Shown: positions 6,864 to 14,998 of the stretch, piece by piece
Layout of the letters: the number at the start of each line of letters is the position of its first letter
Numbering within the stretch: position 1 is the first letter of the stretch
Assembly (NCBI GenBank): GCA_949286295.1
Contig: CASECK010000065.1
Span: forward strand, 1 to 19,306
Direction of reading: 5' to 3'
Length of the DNA stretch: 19,306 nucleotides
Source of the DNA: an uncultured bacterium
Lineage (GTDB): Bacteria; Bacillota; Clostridia; Oscillospirales; Oscillospiraceae
The notes under the pieces: generated by a model
Database searches by the model: none
The model's input: the letters and a program-made list of their open reading frames with translations, nothing else
What the model was told of the DNA's origin: nothing
Position numbers and translations under genes: made by a program

Positions 6864-6899
6864 GACTGTGGAGCGCCGGAATCCCGGCGCTCCACAGTC
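6864..6899. terminator. Inverted repeat between convergent ThrE-like and CoA-transferase genes
   Basis: A perfect 16-bp stem (6864-6879 with 6884-6899) closes on a 4-base loop, 3 bases after the ThrE-like stop codon. No T-tract follows on the plus strand. On the minus strand a T-richer stretch (CACTTTATTTCG) follows, so it may stop both transcripts. Confidence 0.68.
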
Positions 6900-6989
6900 G
6901 TTGAAGGAAAGAAAGAAATTTACACCGTCTTGGGCGGGCCATAGCTCACAGAGGGGCGGGAGCAGACGGTCACGTCCGGGCGGACGGGG

Positions 6990-8189
6990 TCACTTCCACC
7001 GGGCGTGCTCCGCTTGATAGAGTACGCCCTGCTCAGTCAGCTGCTCCACCTGCTCCTGGGTCATCCCCAGGTACTCGTGGAGAATCTCATAGTTGTGCTG
7101 CCCCATTTTGGGGATGGGGCCGAACTCGATGGGGGAATCGGACAGCCGGAAGGGCACATCGGGGTACGGGGCCTTGCCCACATAGGGCACCTCCAGCTCC
7201 CGCAGCGCGTGGGTGGCTTTCACGTGTTCGTTGACCAGGATGTCCTTATAATCCCGGACAATGGCCGCGCCGATGCCCTCGGCCTCCAGGGCGGAGACGA
7301 TCTCGTCCCCCTCCCGGGCGCCGGCCCACTCCTGGACCAGGCTGTCCAGCGCCTGCTTGTTGGCCCGGCGGCCCTCCAGGGAGGAGAACCTGGCGTCCTG
7401 CTCCAGCCGCTCCAGGCCGGTCACCCGGCAGAAGGCGGCCCAGTACCGCTCCGGGCAGGAGACCTGCACAAATTTCCCGTTTTTGTCCTGATAATACGCG
7501 CAGGGGGCCAGGTCGTTGACCTTCTCGGTCTTGCCGGTGATTTCAAACAGGGACAGCTCCGGGGAGAACATACTGCTCACCGAGCTCATCATATCCACTT
7601 CCAGATACTGCCCCTGGCCGGTGCGGTCCCGCTCGTTCAGGGCGGCCATGATGGCGCTGACAAAGGCCAGCGCGCCGATGTGGTCGCTGTTGTTCCCGCC
7701 GGGATAGAAGGGCGTGCCGCCGTTCTCCTCGGCCACGGAGTTGATGAGGCCGGCTTCGCTTTGGATGATGCTGTCAAAGGCCACCCGCTTGGAGTAGGGG
7801 CCGTCCTGGCCGAAGCCGGAGTTGTTGGCCATGATGATGCGGGGGTTTATCTTGTGAATCGTCTCCCAGTCAAACCCCATCTTCTCGATGGTGCCGGCCC
7901 GGAAGTTCTGCACCAGGATGTCCACATGGGGCAGCAGGCCCATCAGAATCTCCTTGGCCTTGTCGTTGCGCAGGTCCATGCACAGGCTCTTCTTGTTGGA
8001 GGCGTAGGCCGGGAAGGCCAGGCTCTCGTCGTTGTAGAAGGGGGGGTAGAGGCGGAAGTCCTCGCCCACCACCGCCTTCTCCACCTTGATAATCTTGGCG
8101 CCCATATGCCCCAGCAAATAGGCGGCGAAGGGGCCGGCGATATAGCGGGTAAAATCCAGAACGACAATGTCGTCTAACGCTTTTTTCAT
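6990..8189 (-). CDS. Family III (CaiB/BaiF) CoA-transferase, catalytic Asp present
   Basis: A 399-residue family III CoA-transferase, which moves CoA from an acyl-CoA donor to a free carboxylate through an aspartyl thioester. The N-terminal VVLDFTRYIAGPFAAYLLGHMGAKIIKVE (9-37), the NNSGFGQDGPY block (122-132) and PFYPGGNNSDHIGA are typical. D169, in the SDH stretch, falls exactly at the catalytic position known from Frc and CaiB (Asp169). The start is ATG 8189 (MKKALDD), with GGGAGGTG upstream; an in-frame extension of 17 codons overlaps the preceding gene and lacks homology. It is the last gene of the operon, 16 bases after a paralogous CoA-transferase, and probably pairs with it. The acid substrate is unknown. 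Confidence 0.93.
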   Translation of the reverse strand: MKKALDDIVVLDFTRYIAGPFAAYLLGHMGAKIIKVEKAVVGEDFRLYPPFYNDESLAFPAYASNKKSLCMDLRNDKAKEILMGLLPHVDILVQNFRAGTIEKMGFDWETIHKINPRIIMANNSGFGQDGPYSKRVAFDSIIQSEAGLINSVAEENGGTPFYPGGNNSDHIGALAFVSAIMAALNERDRTGQGQYLEVDMMSSVSSMFSPELSLFEITGKTEKVNDLAPCAYYQDKNGKFVQVSCPERYWAAFCRVTGLERLEQDARFSSLEGRRANKQALDSLVQEWAGAREGDEIVSALEAEGIGAAIVRDYKDILVNEHVKATHALRELEVPYVGKAPYPDVPFRLSDSPIEFGPIPKMGQHNYEILHEYLGMTQEQVEQLTEQGVLYQAEHARWK

Positions 8190-8205
8190 CTTACGCACCT
8201 CCCGC

Positions 8206-9375
8206 TCAACCGACGATTCCGGCCTGCCGCAGGCGGGCAATCTCTTCCCCGCTCATGCCCAGACAACCGCCCAGCACCTGGTCGGTGTCCGCGCCCAGCG
8301 CCGGCGCCGGCGTATAATCGATGTGGGACTCCCGCATCCGGAAGGGGCTGGCAAAATAGGGCAGCTCCCCCACGCCGGGCACCGGAATCTGGACGATGTG
8401 GTGCCTGGCCTGCAGATGGGGATCGTGCCGCAAGTCGGCGATGGTCCGCACGATGCCCCCGGAGATTCCGGCCTGGGTGAACAGGCTCACCGCCTCCTCG
8501 GAGGTGTACTTCTGGGACCACAGCTGGCACCGCTCCAGCATCAGCGCCCGGTTCTCGTTGCGTACCCGGTAGTCGTTATACTGGGGCTGGTTGAGCACAG
8601 GGTCGTCCATCAGCTTCACCGCCCGCTCCCAGATGGGCTGGTCGCCGCAGGTGATGCGCAGCCAGCCGTCCTTGGAGCGGATGAAGCCCTGGGGGGCGTT
8701 GCCGTCCACGGGGCACTCCACCCCGTTGAACAGGTAGTCGTTGATGGGCAGGGCGAACATGGCCAGCAGGGAGCCGTACATATTCACATCCACCCGCTGG
8801 CCCTTCCCGGTGCGGCGGGCCTGGTGCAGGGCGCCCAGGGCGGCGGCCAGGCAAAAATAGGCGCTGGCGTACTGGGCGATGTTGCCGCCCACCAGATAGG
8901 GGGTGCCCTGACTGTCGTTGATCAAAGACTGGGTCATGCCGCACTCGGCCTGCAGGGTCCCCTCGTACACGGGGCGGTGGGCGTAGGGCCCCTCCTTGCC
9001 GTACCCGGTCAGGGAGACGCAGATGAGTTTGGGGTAATCCCCCTTCAGGCTGTCGTAGTCCAGGCCCATGCGCTCCATGGTCCCCGGCTGGTAGCTGTCG
9101 ATGAGCAGGTCCGCCTTCTCCAGCAGCTTTTTCACCACTCCGACGCCCTCCGGCCGGGTCAGGTCCACCGCCACGCTCCGCTTGTTCCGGTTATAGGCGG
9201 TGAACACAGGGGCCTGGCCGTTGACCTGGGGGGTGGTGTGCCGAATTATGTCCCCCTGGTCCTTCTGCTCGATCTTGATCACGTCGGCCCCCAGGTCCCC
9301 CATCATCATGGTGCAGTAGGGGCCGGAGACGGCGGTCGTGAGATCGACGACCAAAACGTCGCTTAATGCTTTCAT
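8206..9375 (-). CDS. Family III CoA-transferase-like protein lacking the catalytic Asp
   Basis: A 389-residue paralogue of the next gene. It has the same fold signatures: VVDLTTAVSGPYCTMMMGDL near the N-terminus, DVIKIEQ (31-37), NKRSVAVDL (64-72), SLTGYGKEGPY (121-131) and GTPYLVGGN (157-165). When GTPYLVGGNIAQYASA is aligned with GTPFYPGGNNSDHIGA of the downstream protein, the catalytic Asp is replaced by Gln (Q168). Family knowledge says the Asp forms the covalent intermediate, so this copy is probably inactive alone and acts as a structural or substrate-binding partner. Two-gene family III transferases such as BbsEF are known. The ATG at 9375 has GAGGTGAG upstream. A 126-base gap with a stable hairpin separates it from the crotonase gene. 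Confidence 0.9.
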   Translation of the reverse strand: MKALSDVLVVDLTTAVSGPYCTMMMGDLGADVIKIEQKDQGDIIRHTTPQVNGQAPVFTAYNRNKRSVAVDLTRPEGVGVVKKLLEKADLLIDSYQPGTMERMGLDYDSLKGDYPKLICVSLTGYGKEGPYAHRPVYEGTLQAECGMTQSLINDSQGTPYLVGGNIAQYASAYFCLAAALGALHQARRTGKGQRVDVNMYGSLLAMFALPINDYLFNGVECPVDGNAPQGFIRSKDGWLRITCGDQPIWERAVKLMDDPVLNQPQYNDYRVRNENRALMLERCQLWSQKYTSEEAVSLFTQAGISGGIVRTIADLRHDPHLQARHHIVQIPVPGVGELPYFASPFRMRESHIDYTPAPALGADTDQVLGGCLGMSGEEIARLRQAGIVG

Positions 9376-9422
9376 GCTTTTCTCACCTCATCGTCGCTCA
9401 CCCGGCTTCCGCGCGGCCGGCG

Positions 9423-9459
9423 GGGCGGAGGAGGGCCGCCCCCGCGGCCCTCCCCGCCC
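9423..9459 (-). repeat. Intercistronic GC-rich hairpin
   Basis: A 10-bp stem (9430-9439 with 9444-9453) is extended past one bulged base by 6 more pairs (9423-9428 with 9454-9459) and has a CCCC loop. It lies between the crotonase gene and the first CoA-transferase gene. No T-tract follows, so mRNA processing or stability is more likely than termination. Confidence 0.5.
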
Positions 9460-9501
9460 GCGAACTGCGCCAGCGCCGGATTCCCGCGGCTGGAACGGCG
9501 G

Positions 9502-10350
9502 TCACTGCCCGGCCTGTTCCGCCTTCTGCTTCATCTCGGCGTCGTGCTGCTTGAGCCAGGCGCTCACGCCGTACTTCAGCACGAACTCGTTGCGCTCCTC
9601 CCGGGCCTTCTTGTCGGCGCTCTGCTCAATCAGGGCGCCGGACTGCATATTGAACTCAAAGGCCTCCCGCAGGCCGGCCAGGTCATAGGCGTGGTTGATG
9701 GCCCGCTTGTTCTGCTCCAGGGTGATGGAGGGCACCACGGCCAGCCGGGCGGCCCAGGCCTCGGCCTCCTCCATGAGCTTGTCGGCGGGGACCACCTTGT
9801 TCACCAGGCCCATCTCCAGCGCGTCCTGGGCGGTCAGCTTCTCGTACATGAACATCAGCCGCTTGGCCGTCTTCATGTTGGTCAGGTAGGGGAGCATCAT
9901 CATCATGTCGGCGGACAGCCGGTCGTTCTCCGTCAGGCCCAGCATGGTCCCCTCGGCCATGATGGTAAAGTCGCCCACCACCGCCAGGTCAAAGCCAAAG
10001 CCGAAGGCGGCGCCCTGCACGGCGCAAATGACCATCTTCCGGCAGTGGAATATGGTCAGCCCCACCCGCAGGAAGCGCTCGAAGTGGACCAGCCACTCGG
10101 CGGGGACATGGTCCTTAATCTCGGAGGCGTGGGCGAACAGGTCCACGCCGGAGCAGAAGGCCACGCCCTCGCCGCCGAAGATGATGACCTTGACCTCGTC
10201 ATCCCGCTCCAGTTCCTTAAAAGCCCGGTCCAGCTCTTCCAGGGTCACGTCGCTGATGGCGTTGCGCACCTTGGGCCGGTTGAGCATCAGCTTGGCCACG
10301 TTGCCCTTTTTGGTGATGGACAGATGCTCGTAATGCGCGTATTCATACAT
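9502..10350 (-). CDS. Enoyl-CoA hydratase/isomerase (crotonase) family protein
   Basis: A 282-residue crotonase-superfamily enzyme acting on an acyl-CoA in the cytosol. The oxyanion-hole blocks are FGGEGVAFCSGVDL (58-71) and VQGAAFGFGFDLAVVGD (111-127). At the two acidic positions that catalyse hydration in classical hydratases, the first is Asp (D121 in GFGFDLA) rather than Glu, while the second is a Glu (E141 in GLTEND). The usual GGTQRL after the second acid is replaced by SADMMMMLPYL. Hydratase, isomerase or another crotonase reaction is therefore possible. A charged C-terminal extension (about 245-282, with KKAREERNEF and AEMKQKAEQ) looks helical. ATG 10350 follows AGAAGG. In the operon it fills the place that CaiD has in carnitine clusters. 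Confidence 0.88.
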   Translation of the reverse strand: MYEYAHYEHLSITKKGNVAKLMLNRPKVRNAISDVTLEELDRAFKELERDDEVKVIIFGGEGVAFCSGVDLFAHASEIKDHVPAEWLVHFERFLRVGLTIFHCRKMVICAVQGAAFGFGFDLAVVGDFTIMAEGTMLGLTENDRLSADMMMMLPYLTNMKTAKRLMFMYEKLTAQDALEMGLVNKVVPADKLMEEAEAWAARLAVVPSITLEQNKRAINHAYDLAGLREAFEFNMQSGALIEQSADKKAREERNEFVLKYGVSAWLKQHDAEMKQKAEQAGQ

Positions 10351-10408
10351 GGTGAAAAGCCTTCTTTCTCAATTTGATAGACAGGAAAACCGCTCCGGGG
10401 CGCCGCCC

Positions 10409-11737
10409 TTACATCAGGCAGGCCGCAATGACGCCGCCAATCAGCAGCGGAGCGTTGACGCAGATAAAGGAGGGCACGCAGGTATCCCAGATGTGGTCGT
10501 GCTGGCCGTCCACGTTGAACGCGGAGGTGGGCAGCAGGGTCTGGTCGGAGGCGGGGGACCCGGCGTCGCCCAGGGCGGCGGACACGGAGACCATCATGAT
10601 AATGGCGGGCACGCTGAAGCCCATCTGCAGGCCCATGGGGACCATGACCACAGCCACGATGGGAACGGTGCCCCAGGAGGAGCCGATACCCATGGTGACC
10701 ACCAGGCCCAGCATCAGCATGACGAAGGCGCCCATCGCTTTGCTGCCGCCCAGGAGAGACACGGTGTTGCTCACCAGGCCTTCCACGTCGCCCACGCCCT
10801 TGCTGACGGTGGCGTAGCCGCTGCCGGCCATCAGGACGAAGGTGACATAGGCCATGCGCATCATACCGCTGATGGCCAGCTCGTCAAAGTCCTTGAACTT
10901 GACCACGTGGAACGCGATGAGCAGCACCACGGCAAACAGCGCGCCGCAGGGCAGAGAACCGGTGATAATCTGCATGACCACGGAGCTCAGAGCGGCGATC
11001 AGGGCCAGGATGTGCTTGCGCTCGAACTTGGGCATCTCAGAGGTGGCCATGACTTCCTCCCCCTCGGCGGGAGCGGTGACCCCGGGAACGGGCTCGTAGT
11101 GCCGGGGCTTGCGGAAGGCCACCATCACCAGGGCCACGCCCGCCAGGAGCATGAAGATGATGGGGATGTTGGCCATGGCGATGTCGCCCACGGTGGCCTG
11201 GATGCCGTTGTTGTTCATCTCGGTGGCCACAATCTCCATAAACTGGGTGCCGTATCCGGCGGGGATGCAGACATAGCCCACCTCCAGGCCGCACATGATG
11301 ACGGTGCACACCTTCCGGCGGTCCACCTCGAACTCGTTAAAGGAGGCCAGCAGGGGCGGAATCAGGATGGTGGTGAACACGGCGCCCAGGGTGATGAGCG
11401 TCTCGCAGCAGCAGGCCACCAGGAACATACCAATAATCAGGGCAAAGGAGCTCTTGCCCATGATTTTGGCGATGCGCGGCGCCAGCACGTCGCCCACACC
11501 GGTCACCGTCAGGGCCACGGCCAGCATACCGAGCAGCAGGCGGCTGAACATGGGGCCAAGGCTGCTGCCCATGCCGCTGATAAACAGGTTGATGCTCTCC
11601 AGCGGATTCAGGCCGCCCAGCGCGCCGCACACGATGCCCGCGGCGATGATGGACAGGTACACGTTTACCTTAATCAGACACAGCACCGTCATGACCACGA
11701 CGGATACCACGATGGGGTTGGTAATGACCTCTAACAT
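10409..11737 (-). CDS. NhaC/YuiF-type Na+/H+ antiporter-superfamily carrier
   Basis: A 442-residue integral membrane protein with roughly ten to twelve hydrophobic segments. The diagnostic C-terminal block has GDAGSPASD (390-398) and DGQHDHIWDT (410-419), as in the COG2056 group that includes YuiF-type proteins, annotated either as Na+/H+ antiporters or as amino-acid (histidine) permeases. A central loop (about 210-235, rich in Pro and Glu) divides the two halves, and MGIGSSWGTVPI is the matching block before the last segments. ATG 11737 follows GAGGGAAG. Its place between etfA and the crotonase gene suggests that it carries the pathway's carboxylate or amino-acid substrate, or exchanges substrate for product, rather than serving pH homeostasis. 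The substrate is not shown by the sequence. The 123 bases to etfA hold no strong promoter or terminator. Confidence 0.88.
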   Translation of the reverse strand: MLEVITNPIVVSVVVMTVLCLIKVNVYLSIIAAGIVCGALGGLNPLESINLFISGMGSSLGPMFSRLLLGMLAVALTVTGVGDVLAPRIAKIMGKSSFALIIGMFLVACCCETLITLGAVFTTILIPPLLASFNEFEVDRRKVCTVIMCGLEVGYVCIPAGYGTQFMEIVATEMNNNGIQATVGDIAMANIPIIFMLLAGVALVMVAFRKPRHYEPVPGVTAPAEGEEVMATSEMPKFERKHILALIAALSSVVMQIITGSLPCGALFAVVLLIAFHVVKFKDFDELAISGMMRMAYVTFVLMAGSGYATVSKGVGDVEGLVSNTVSLLGGSKAMGAFVMLMLGLVVTMGIGSSWGTVPIVAVVMVPMGLQMGFSVPAIIMMVSVSAALGDAGSPASDQTLLPTSAFNVDGQHDHIWDTCVPSFICVNAPLLIGGVIAACLM

Positions 11738-11860
11738 TTGCTTCCCTCTTTTCGTGTTTCAGTTTTTGTGGATAGGAACAAATTCTTGCAGCGTCCCGCT
11801 ATCATCTCCCCCTCTATTCTGGCTTATGCGGCCGGTAATCCCAAGTCCGGATGAGTCCAA

Positions 11861-12940
11861 TCAAACGGCCTGCCCCTGTTTATAGGCCCGGATGGCCTGG
11901 GTCAGTTTTGGGATGATGACCTTCAAATCGCCCACAATTCCCAGGTCCGCGATCTGCATCATGGGGCAGGCCTCGTCCTTGTTGATGGCGATGATGCACC
12001 CGGAATCCTCCATGCCGGCCAGGTGCTGGATGGCCCCGGAGATTCCACAGGCCAGGTAAAGCTCCGGGCGGACGGTCTTGCCCGTCTGGCCCACCTGGCG
12101 GTTTTTTTCAATCCAGCCGTTGTCCACCCCGATGCGGGAGGAGGACACCTCGCCCCCCAGCTGTTCAGCCAGCTCCCGCAGCGGCTCGTACCCCTGGGGG
12201 CCGCCCACCCCCCGGCCGCCGGAGACCAGGACCTTGGCCTGGGTGATGTCCACGGCCTTCTTCTCGCTGTGGACGATGTCCAAAATCTCCACGTCCATGT
12301 CGTCCATGCTCAGCCCCGCGTCCACCGAAACCACCTGGCCGGTGCGCGCCGGGTCCCGCCGGGGCATCTCCATGACCCCCGGCCGGACCGTCGCCATCTG
12401 GGGCAGATAGTTCCGGCACACGATGGTGGCCATCACGTTCCCCCCGAAGGCGGGACGGGTCATCTTCAGGTACCGGTCGGAGCTGTCCAGGGCGTCGATT
12501 CGCTCCGGCTGGAGGGCCAGCGAGGTGGAGGTACGCAGGTACTGCTGGTACTCGGCCACGTCGATGTCCAGCCGGGTGCAGTCGGCGGTCAGCCCCGTGT
12601 GGATGCGCCCGGCCACCCGGGGGGCCAGGTCCCGGCCGATGGAGGTGGCCCCGAAGAGGACGATGCTGGGCTCATAGGTCCGTATCACATACTCCACCGC
12701 CTTGGCGTAGGGCTTGGTGGTGTAATGCTCCAGCACCGGGTGGTCCACCGCCAGCACCTGGGAGGCCCCGTATTCAATCAGCATCCCGGCCTGCCCGGTC
12801 ACCTGGCTGCCCAGCAGGACGGCGGCCACCTGGCCGCCCTGGTGGGCGGACAGGCGCACGGCCTCGCCAATCAGCTCCAGGCTGACCCGCTGGATGACGC
12901 CGCCGCGCTGCTCCACGATTACGAAAATATCCTTGCTCAT
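11861..12940 (-). CDS. etfA: Electron transfer flavoprotein subunit alpha
   Basis: A 359-residue EtfA. The C-terminal FAD-binding domain has VSGGRGVGGPQGYEPL (239-254), SSSRIGVDNGWI (267-278), GQTGKTVRPELYLACGISGA (284-303) followed by IQHLAGM, and then IIAINKDEACPMMQIADLGI. EtfA pairs with EtfB and exchanges electrons with the acyl-CoA dehydrogenase encoded two genes upstream. In clostridia such complexes can bifurcate electrons between enoyl-CoA and ferredoxin, but whether this one does cannot be decided by eye. The start is ATG 12940 (MSKDIFVIVEQ) with AGGAGGGGG upstream; the open frame extends 13 codons further but would overlap the end of etfB. The gene is 19 bases downstream of etfB. 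Confidence 0.96.
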   Translation of the reverse strand: MSKDIFVIVEQRGGVIQRVSLELIGEAVRLSAHQGGQVAAVLLGSQVTGQAGMLIEYGASQVLAVDHPVLEHYTTKPYAKAVEYVIRTYEPSIVLFGATSIGRDLAPRVAGRIHTGLTADCTRLDIDVAEYQQYLRTSTSLALQPERIDALDSSDRYLKMTRPAFGGNVMATIVCRNYLPQMATVRPGVMEMPRRDPARTGQVVSVDAGLSMDDMDVEILDIVHSEKKAVDITQAKVLVSGGRGVGGPQGYEPLRELAEQLGGEVSSSRIGVDNGWIEKNRQVGQTGKTVRPELYLACGISGAIQHLAGMEDSGCIIAINKDEACPMMQIADLGIVGDLKVIIPKLTQAIRAYKQGQAV

Positions 12941-12959
12941 GCCTTCCCCCTCCTGTGTG

Positions 12960-13748
12960 TCAGATAATATGCCGCTCAATCAGCTTGTGCAGGATGGCCT
13001 CCACCGCCTGGTCGGCGGTCAGGTCCCGGAGCACCACCCCGGGCGCCCGCAGCTGCTTGCCGAAGGACTGGAACACGTTGGTGGGAGAACCCTTCAGGCC
13101 GATGGACGCCGGGTCCAGTCCGTCTTTCAGCTCTTCAAAGCCCCAGACGGTCACCGGCTGCTCATAGGCCCGCACCGTCCCGGCCACGGTCATGTACCGG
13201 GGTTCGTTGAGCTCCGAGAGCACCGTCACCAGACAGGGCAGCGCCACCTTCAGGATGTGGGCCCGGTCCTCAAACTGCCGCCGGGCCACCACATACGCCC
13301 CCTCCAGGCGCAGCTGCTCCACATAGCTGACCTGGGGGACGTCCAGCTGCTCGGCAATCTGGGGGCCCACCTGGGCGGTGTCCCCGTCGATGGCCTGCCG
13401 GCCGGTAATCACCAGGTCAAAACCGGTTTTCCGCAGCGCCGCGGCGAGAATGGCGGCGGTGGCGTAGGTGTCCGACCCACCAAACTCCCGGGCGGAGAGG
13501 AGGATGGCCTCATCCGCCCCCATGGCCAGGGCCTCCCGCAGGGCGGCGTCGGCCTGGGGCGGACCCATGCACAGGGCGGTGACCGTCCCCCCCGCCTGCT
13601 CCCGCAGGCGCAGGGCGGCCTCCAGCCCGGCCCTGTCGTCGTGGTTGATGATGCTGGGCACCCCCTCCCGAATCAGGGTGTTGGTCTTGGGGTCCAGCTT
13701 TACCTCCGCAGTATCGGGGACCTGCTTGATGCACACCACAATCTTCAT
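12960..13748 (-). CDS. etfB: Electron transfer flavoprotein subunit beta
   Basis: A 262-residue EtfB. The N-terminus MKIVVCIKQVPDTAEVKLDP and the block INHDDRAGLEAALRL (34-48) are typical. The nucleotide-binding motif GRQAIDGDTAQVGPQIAEQL (116-135) matches the DGDTAQVGP form usual in clostridial, Bcd-associated ETFs. In that group EtfB binds FAD and can take electrons from NADH, while in simple ETFs this site holds AMP. It starts 14 bases after the acyl-CoA dehydrogenase stop, so the two genes are surely cotranscribed. A bifurcating role is plausible from the motif and context but is inference. Confidence 0.96.
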   Translation of the reverse strand: MKIVVCIKQVPDTAEVKLDPKTNTLIREGVPSIINHDDRAGLEAALRLREQAGGTVTALCMGPPQADAALREALAMGADEAILLSAREFGGSDTYATAAILAAALRKTGFDLVITGRQAIDGDTAQVGPQIAEQLDVPQVSYVEQLRLEGAYVVARRQFEDRAHILKVALPCLVTVLSELNEPRYMTVAGTVRAYEQPVTVWGFEELKDGLDPASIGLKGSPTNVFQSFGKQLRAPGVVLRDLTADQAVEAILHKLIERHII

Positions 13749-13762
13749 GTTGTCCCCTCCCC

Positions 13763-14911
13763 TTATTTCAGATTCATGGACCCGGAGATGACCATCTTCA
13801 TGACCTCGCTGGTCCCCTCGTATATCTCGGTGATTTTGGCGTCCCGGTACATCCGCTCCACGGGGTACTCCCGGCAGAAGCCGTAGCCCCCCATGAGCTG
13901 CACGGCGAAGCGGGTGGTCTCCACCGCCACGTCGGAGGCCATAAGCTTGGCCATGGCGGCATAGGGGCCGAAGGGCTCATGGGCGTCCTCGGCCGCGGCG
14001 GCCCGCCAGGTCATTAGCCGGGCCGCGTCAATTTTGGTCTGCAGCTCGGCCAGCCTGAACTGGGAGTTCTGGAAGGAGGCGATGCTCTTTCCAAACTGCT
14101 TGCGCTCCTTGGCGTACTTCACCGCCTCGTCCAGGGCGCCCTGGGCGATGCCCACCGCCTGGGCGGCGATGCCGATGCGCCCGCAGTCCAGGGCCGACAT
14201 GGCGATTTTGAACCCCCGGCCCACCTGGCCCAGCACCCGGTCAGGCCCCACCCGGACATTGTCATAGGAGACAATGCAGTTGGACGCGGCCCGGATGCCC
14301 ATGCGCTGGATGTTGTCGCTGACCGTCACCCCGGGGTTGTCCTTCAGGTCCACCACAAACGCGGTCATCCCCCGGGCGGCGGGCACCGTCCGGTCCGTGA
14401 GGGCAAAGACCACGCACAGGTCGGCAAAGCCGGAGTTGGTGGTAAACATCTTGGAGCCGTTGATGACCCAGTCCTCGCCGTCCCGCACCGCCGTGGTCTG
14501 CGCCCCCTGCACGTCGGAACCAGCCCCCGGCTCGGTCAGGCCGTAGCTGCCGATTTTGCTGCCGTCCACCAGGGGACGCAGGAATTTCTCCTTCTGCTCC
14601 GGGGTGCCGAAATTGTTGATGCACGAGCAGCACAGGGAGGTGTGGACCGACAGGGTGATTCCCGTGCTGGCGTCCACCTTGGACATCTCCTCCATGCACA
14701 GCACATACCCCAGGGTGTCCCCCCCGGCGCCGCCGTACTGGCGTTCATAAGGGATGCCGAAAAACCCGTACCGCTGCATCTTCTCCAGCAGCTGGGGGTC
14801 ATAGGCCTCGTTTTCGTCCATCTCCTTGGCCAGGGGCTTGACCTCGGTCTGGGCAAATTTCCGGAACAGCTCCTGCTGCAGAAGATGCACCTTGTCCAGC
14901 TTGAAATCCAT
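13763..14911 (-). CDS. Acyl-CoA dehydrogenase (butyryl-CoA dehydrogenase-like)
   Basis: A 382-residue FAD-dependent acyl-CoA dehydrogenase. Both family signatures are present: GLTEPGAGSDVQGAQT (124-139) and QLMGGYGFCREYPVERMYRD (338-357). The catalytic base is E365 in IYEGTSEV, the position used by short-chain and butyryl-CoA enzymes. RKQFGKSIASFQ (270-281) is the usual flavin and subunit-contact stretch. Length is normal. With EtfAB it can oxidise an acyl-CoA or, in anaerobes, reduce an enoyl-CoA, as do Bcd, CaiA and caffeoyl-CoA reductase. It is the first gene of the operon, with a perfect AGGAGG before ATG 14911 and a near-consensus promoter about 90 bases upstream. Chain length and substrate cannot be read from the sequence. 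Confidence 0.95.
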   Translation of the reverse strand: MDFKLDKVHLLQQELFRKFAQTEVKPLAKEMDENEAYDPQLLEKMQRYGFFGIPYERQYGGAGGDTLGYVLCMEEMSKVDASTGITLSVHTSLCCSCINNFGTPEQKEKFLRPLVDGSKIGSYGLTEPGAGSDVQGAQTTAVRDGEDWVINGSKMFTTNSGFADLCVVFALTDRTVPAARGMTAFVVDLKDNPGVTVSDNIQRMGIRAASNCIVSYDNVRVGPDRVLGQVGRGFKIAMSALDCGRIGIAAQAVGIAQGALDEAVKYAKERKQFGKSIASFQNSQFRLAELQTKIDAARLMTWRAAAAEDAHEPFGPYAAMAKLMASDVAVETTRFAVQLMGGYGFCREYPVERMYRDAKITEIYEGTSEVMKMVISGSMNLK

Positions 14912-14998
14912 ACAATCCTCCTATCCGTTCACTCCCGTTTTCCGTCCGGCCCGGCGCGCTTTTCCGGGCATTCATTCCCATTCAAATATCTTGTCTCT

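Noticed and set aside
7005..11734. Long plus-strand open frames opposite the CoA-transferase, crotonase and antiporter genes
   Set aside because: All are low-complexity, His/Gly/Gln-rich shadows of well-supported minus-strand genes and lack credible ribosome sites.
14799..14981. Small upstream frame overlapping the acyl-CoA dehydrogenase start
   Set aside because: It is out of frame with the dehydrogenase, has no ribosome site, and is only a shadow of the leader and gene start.
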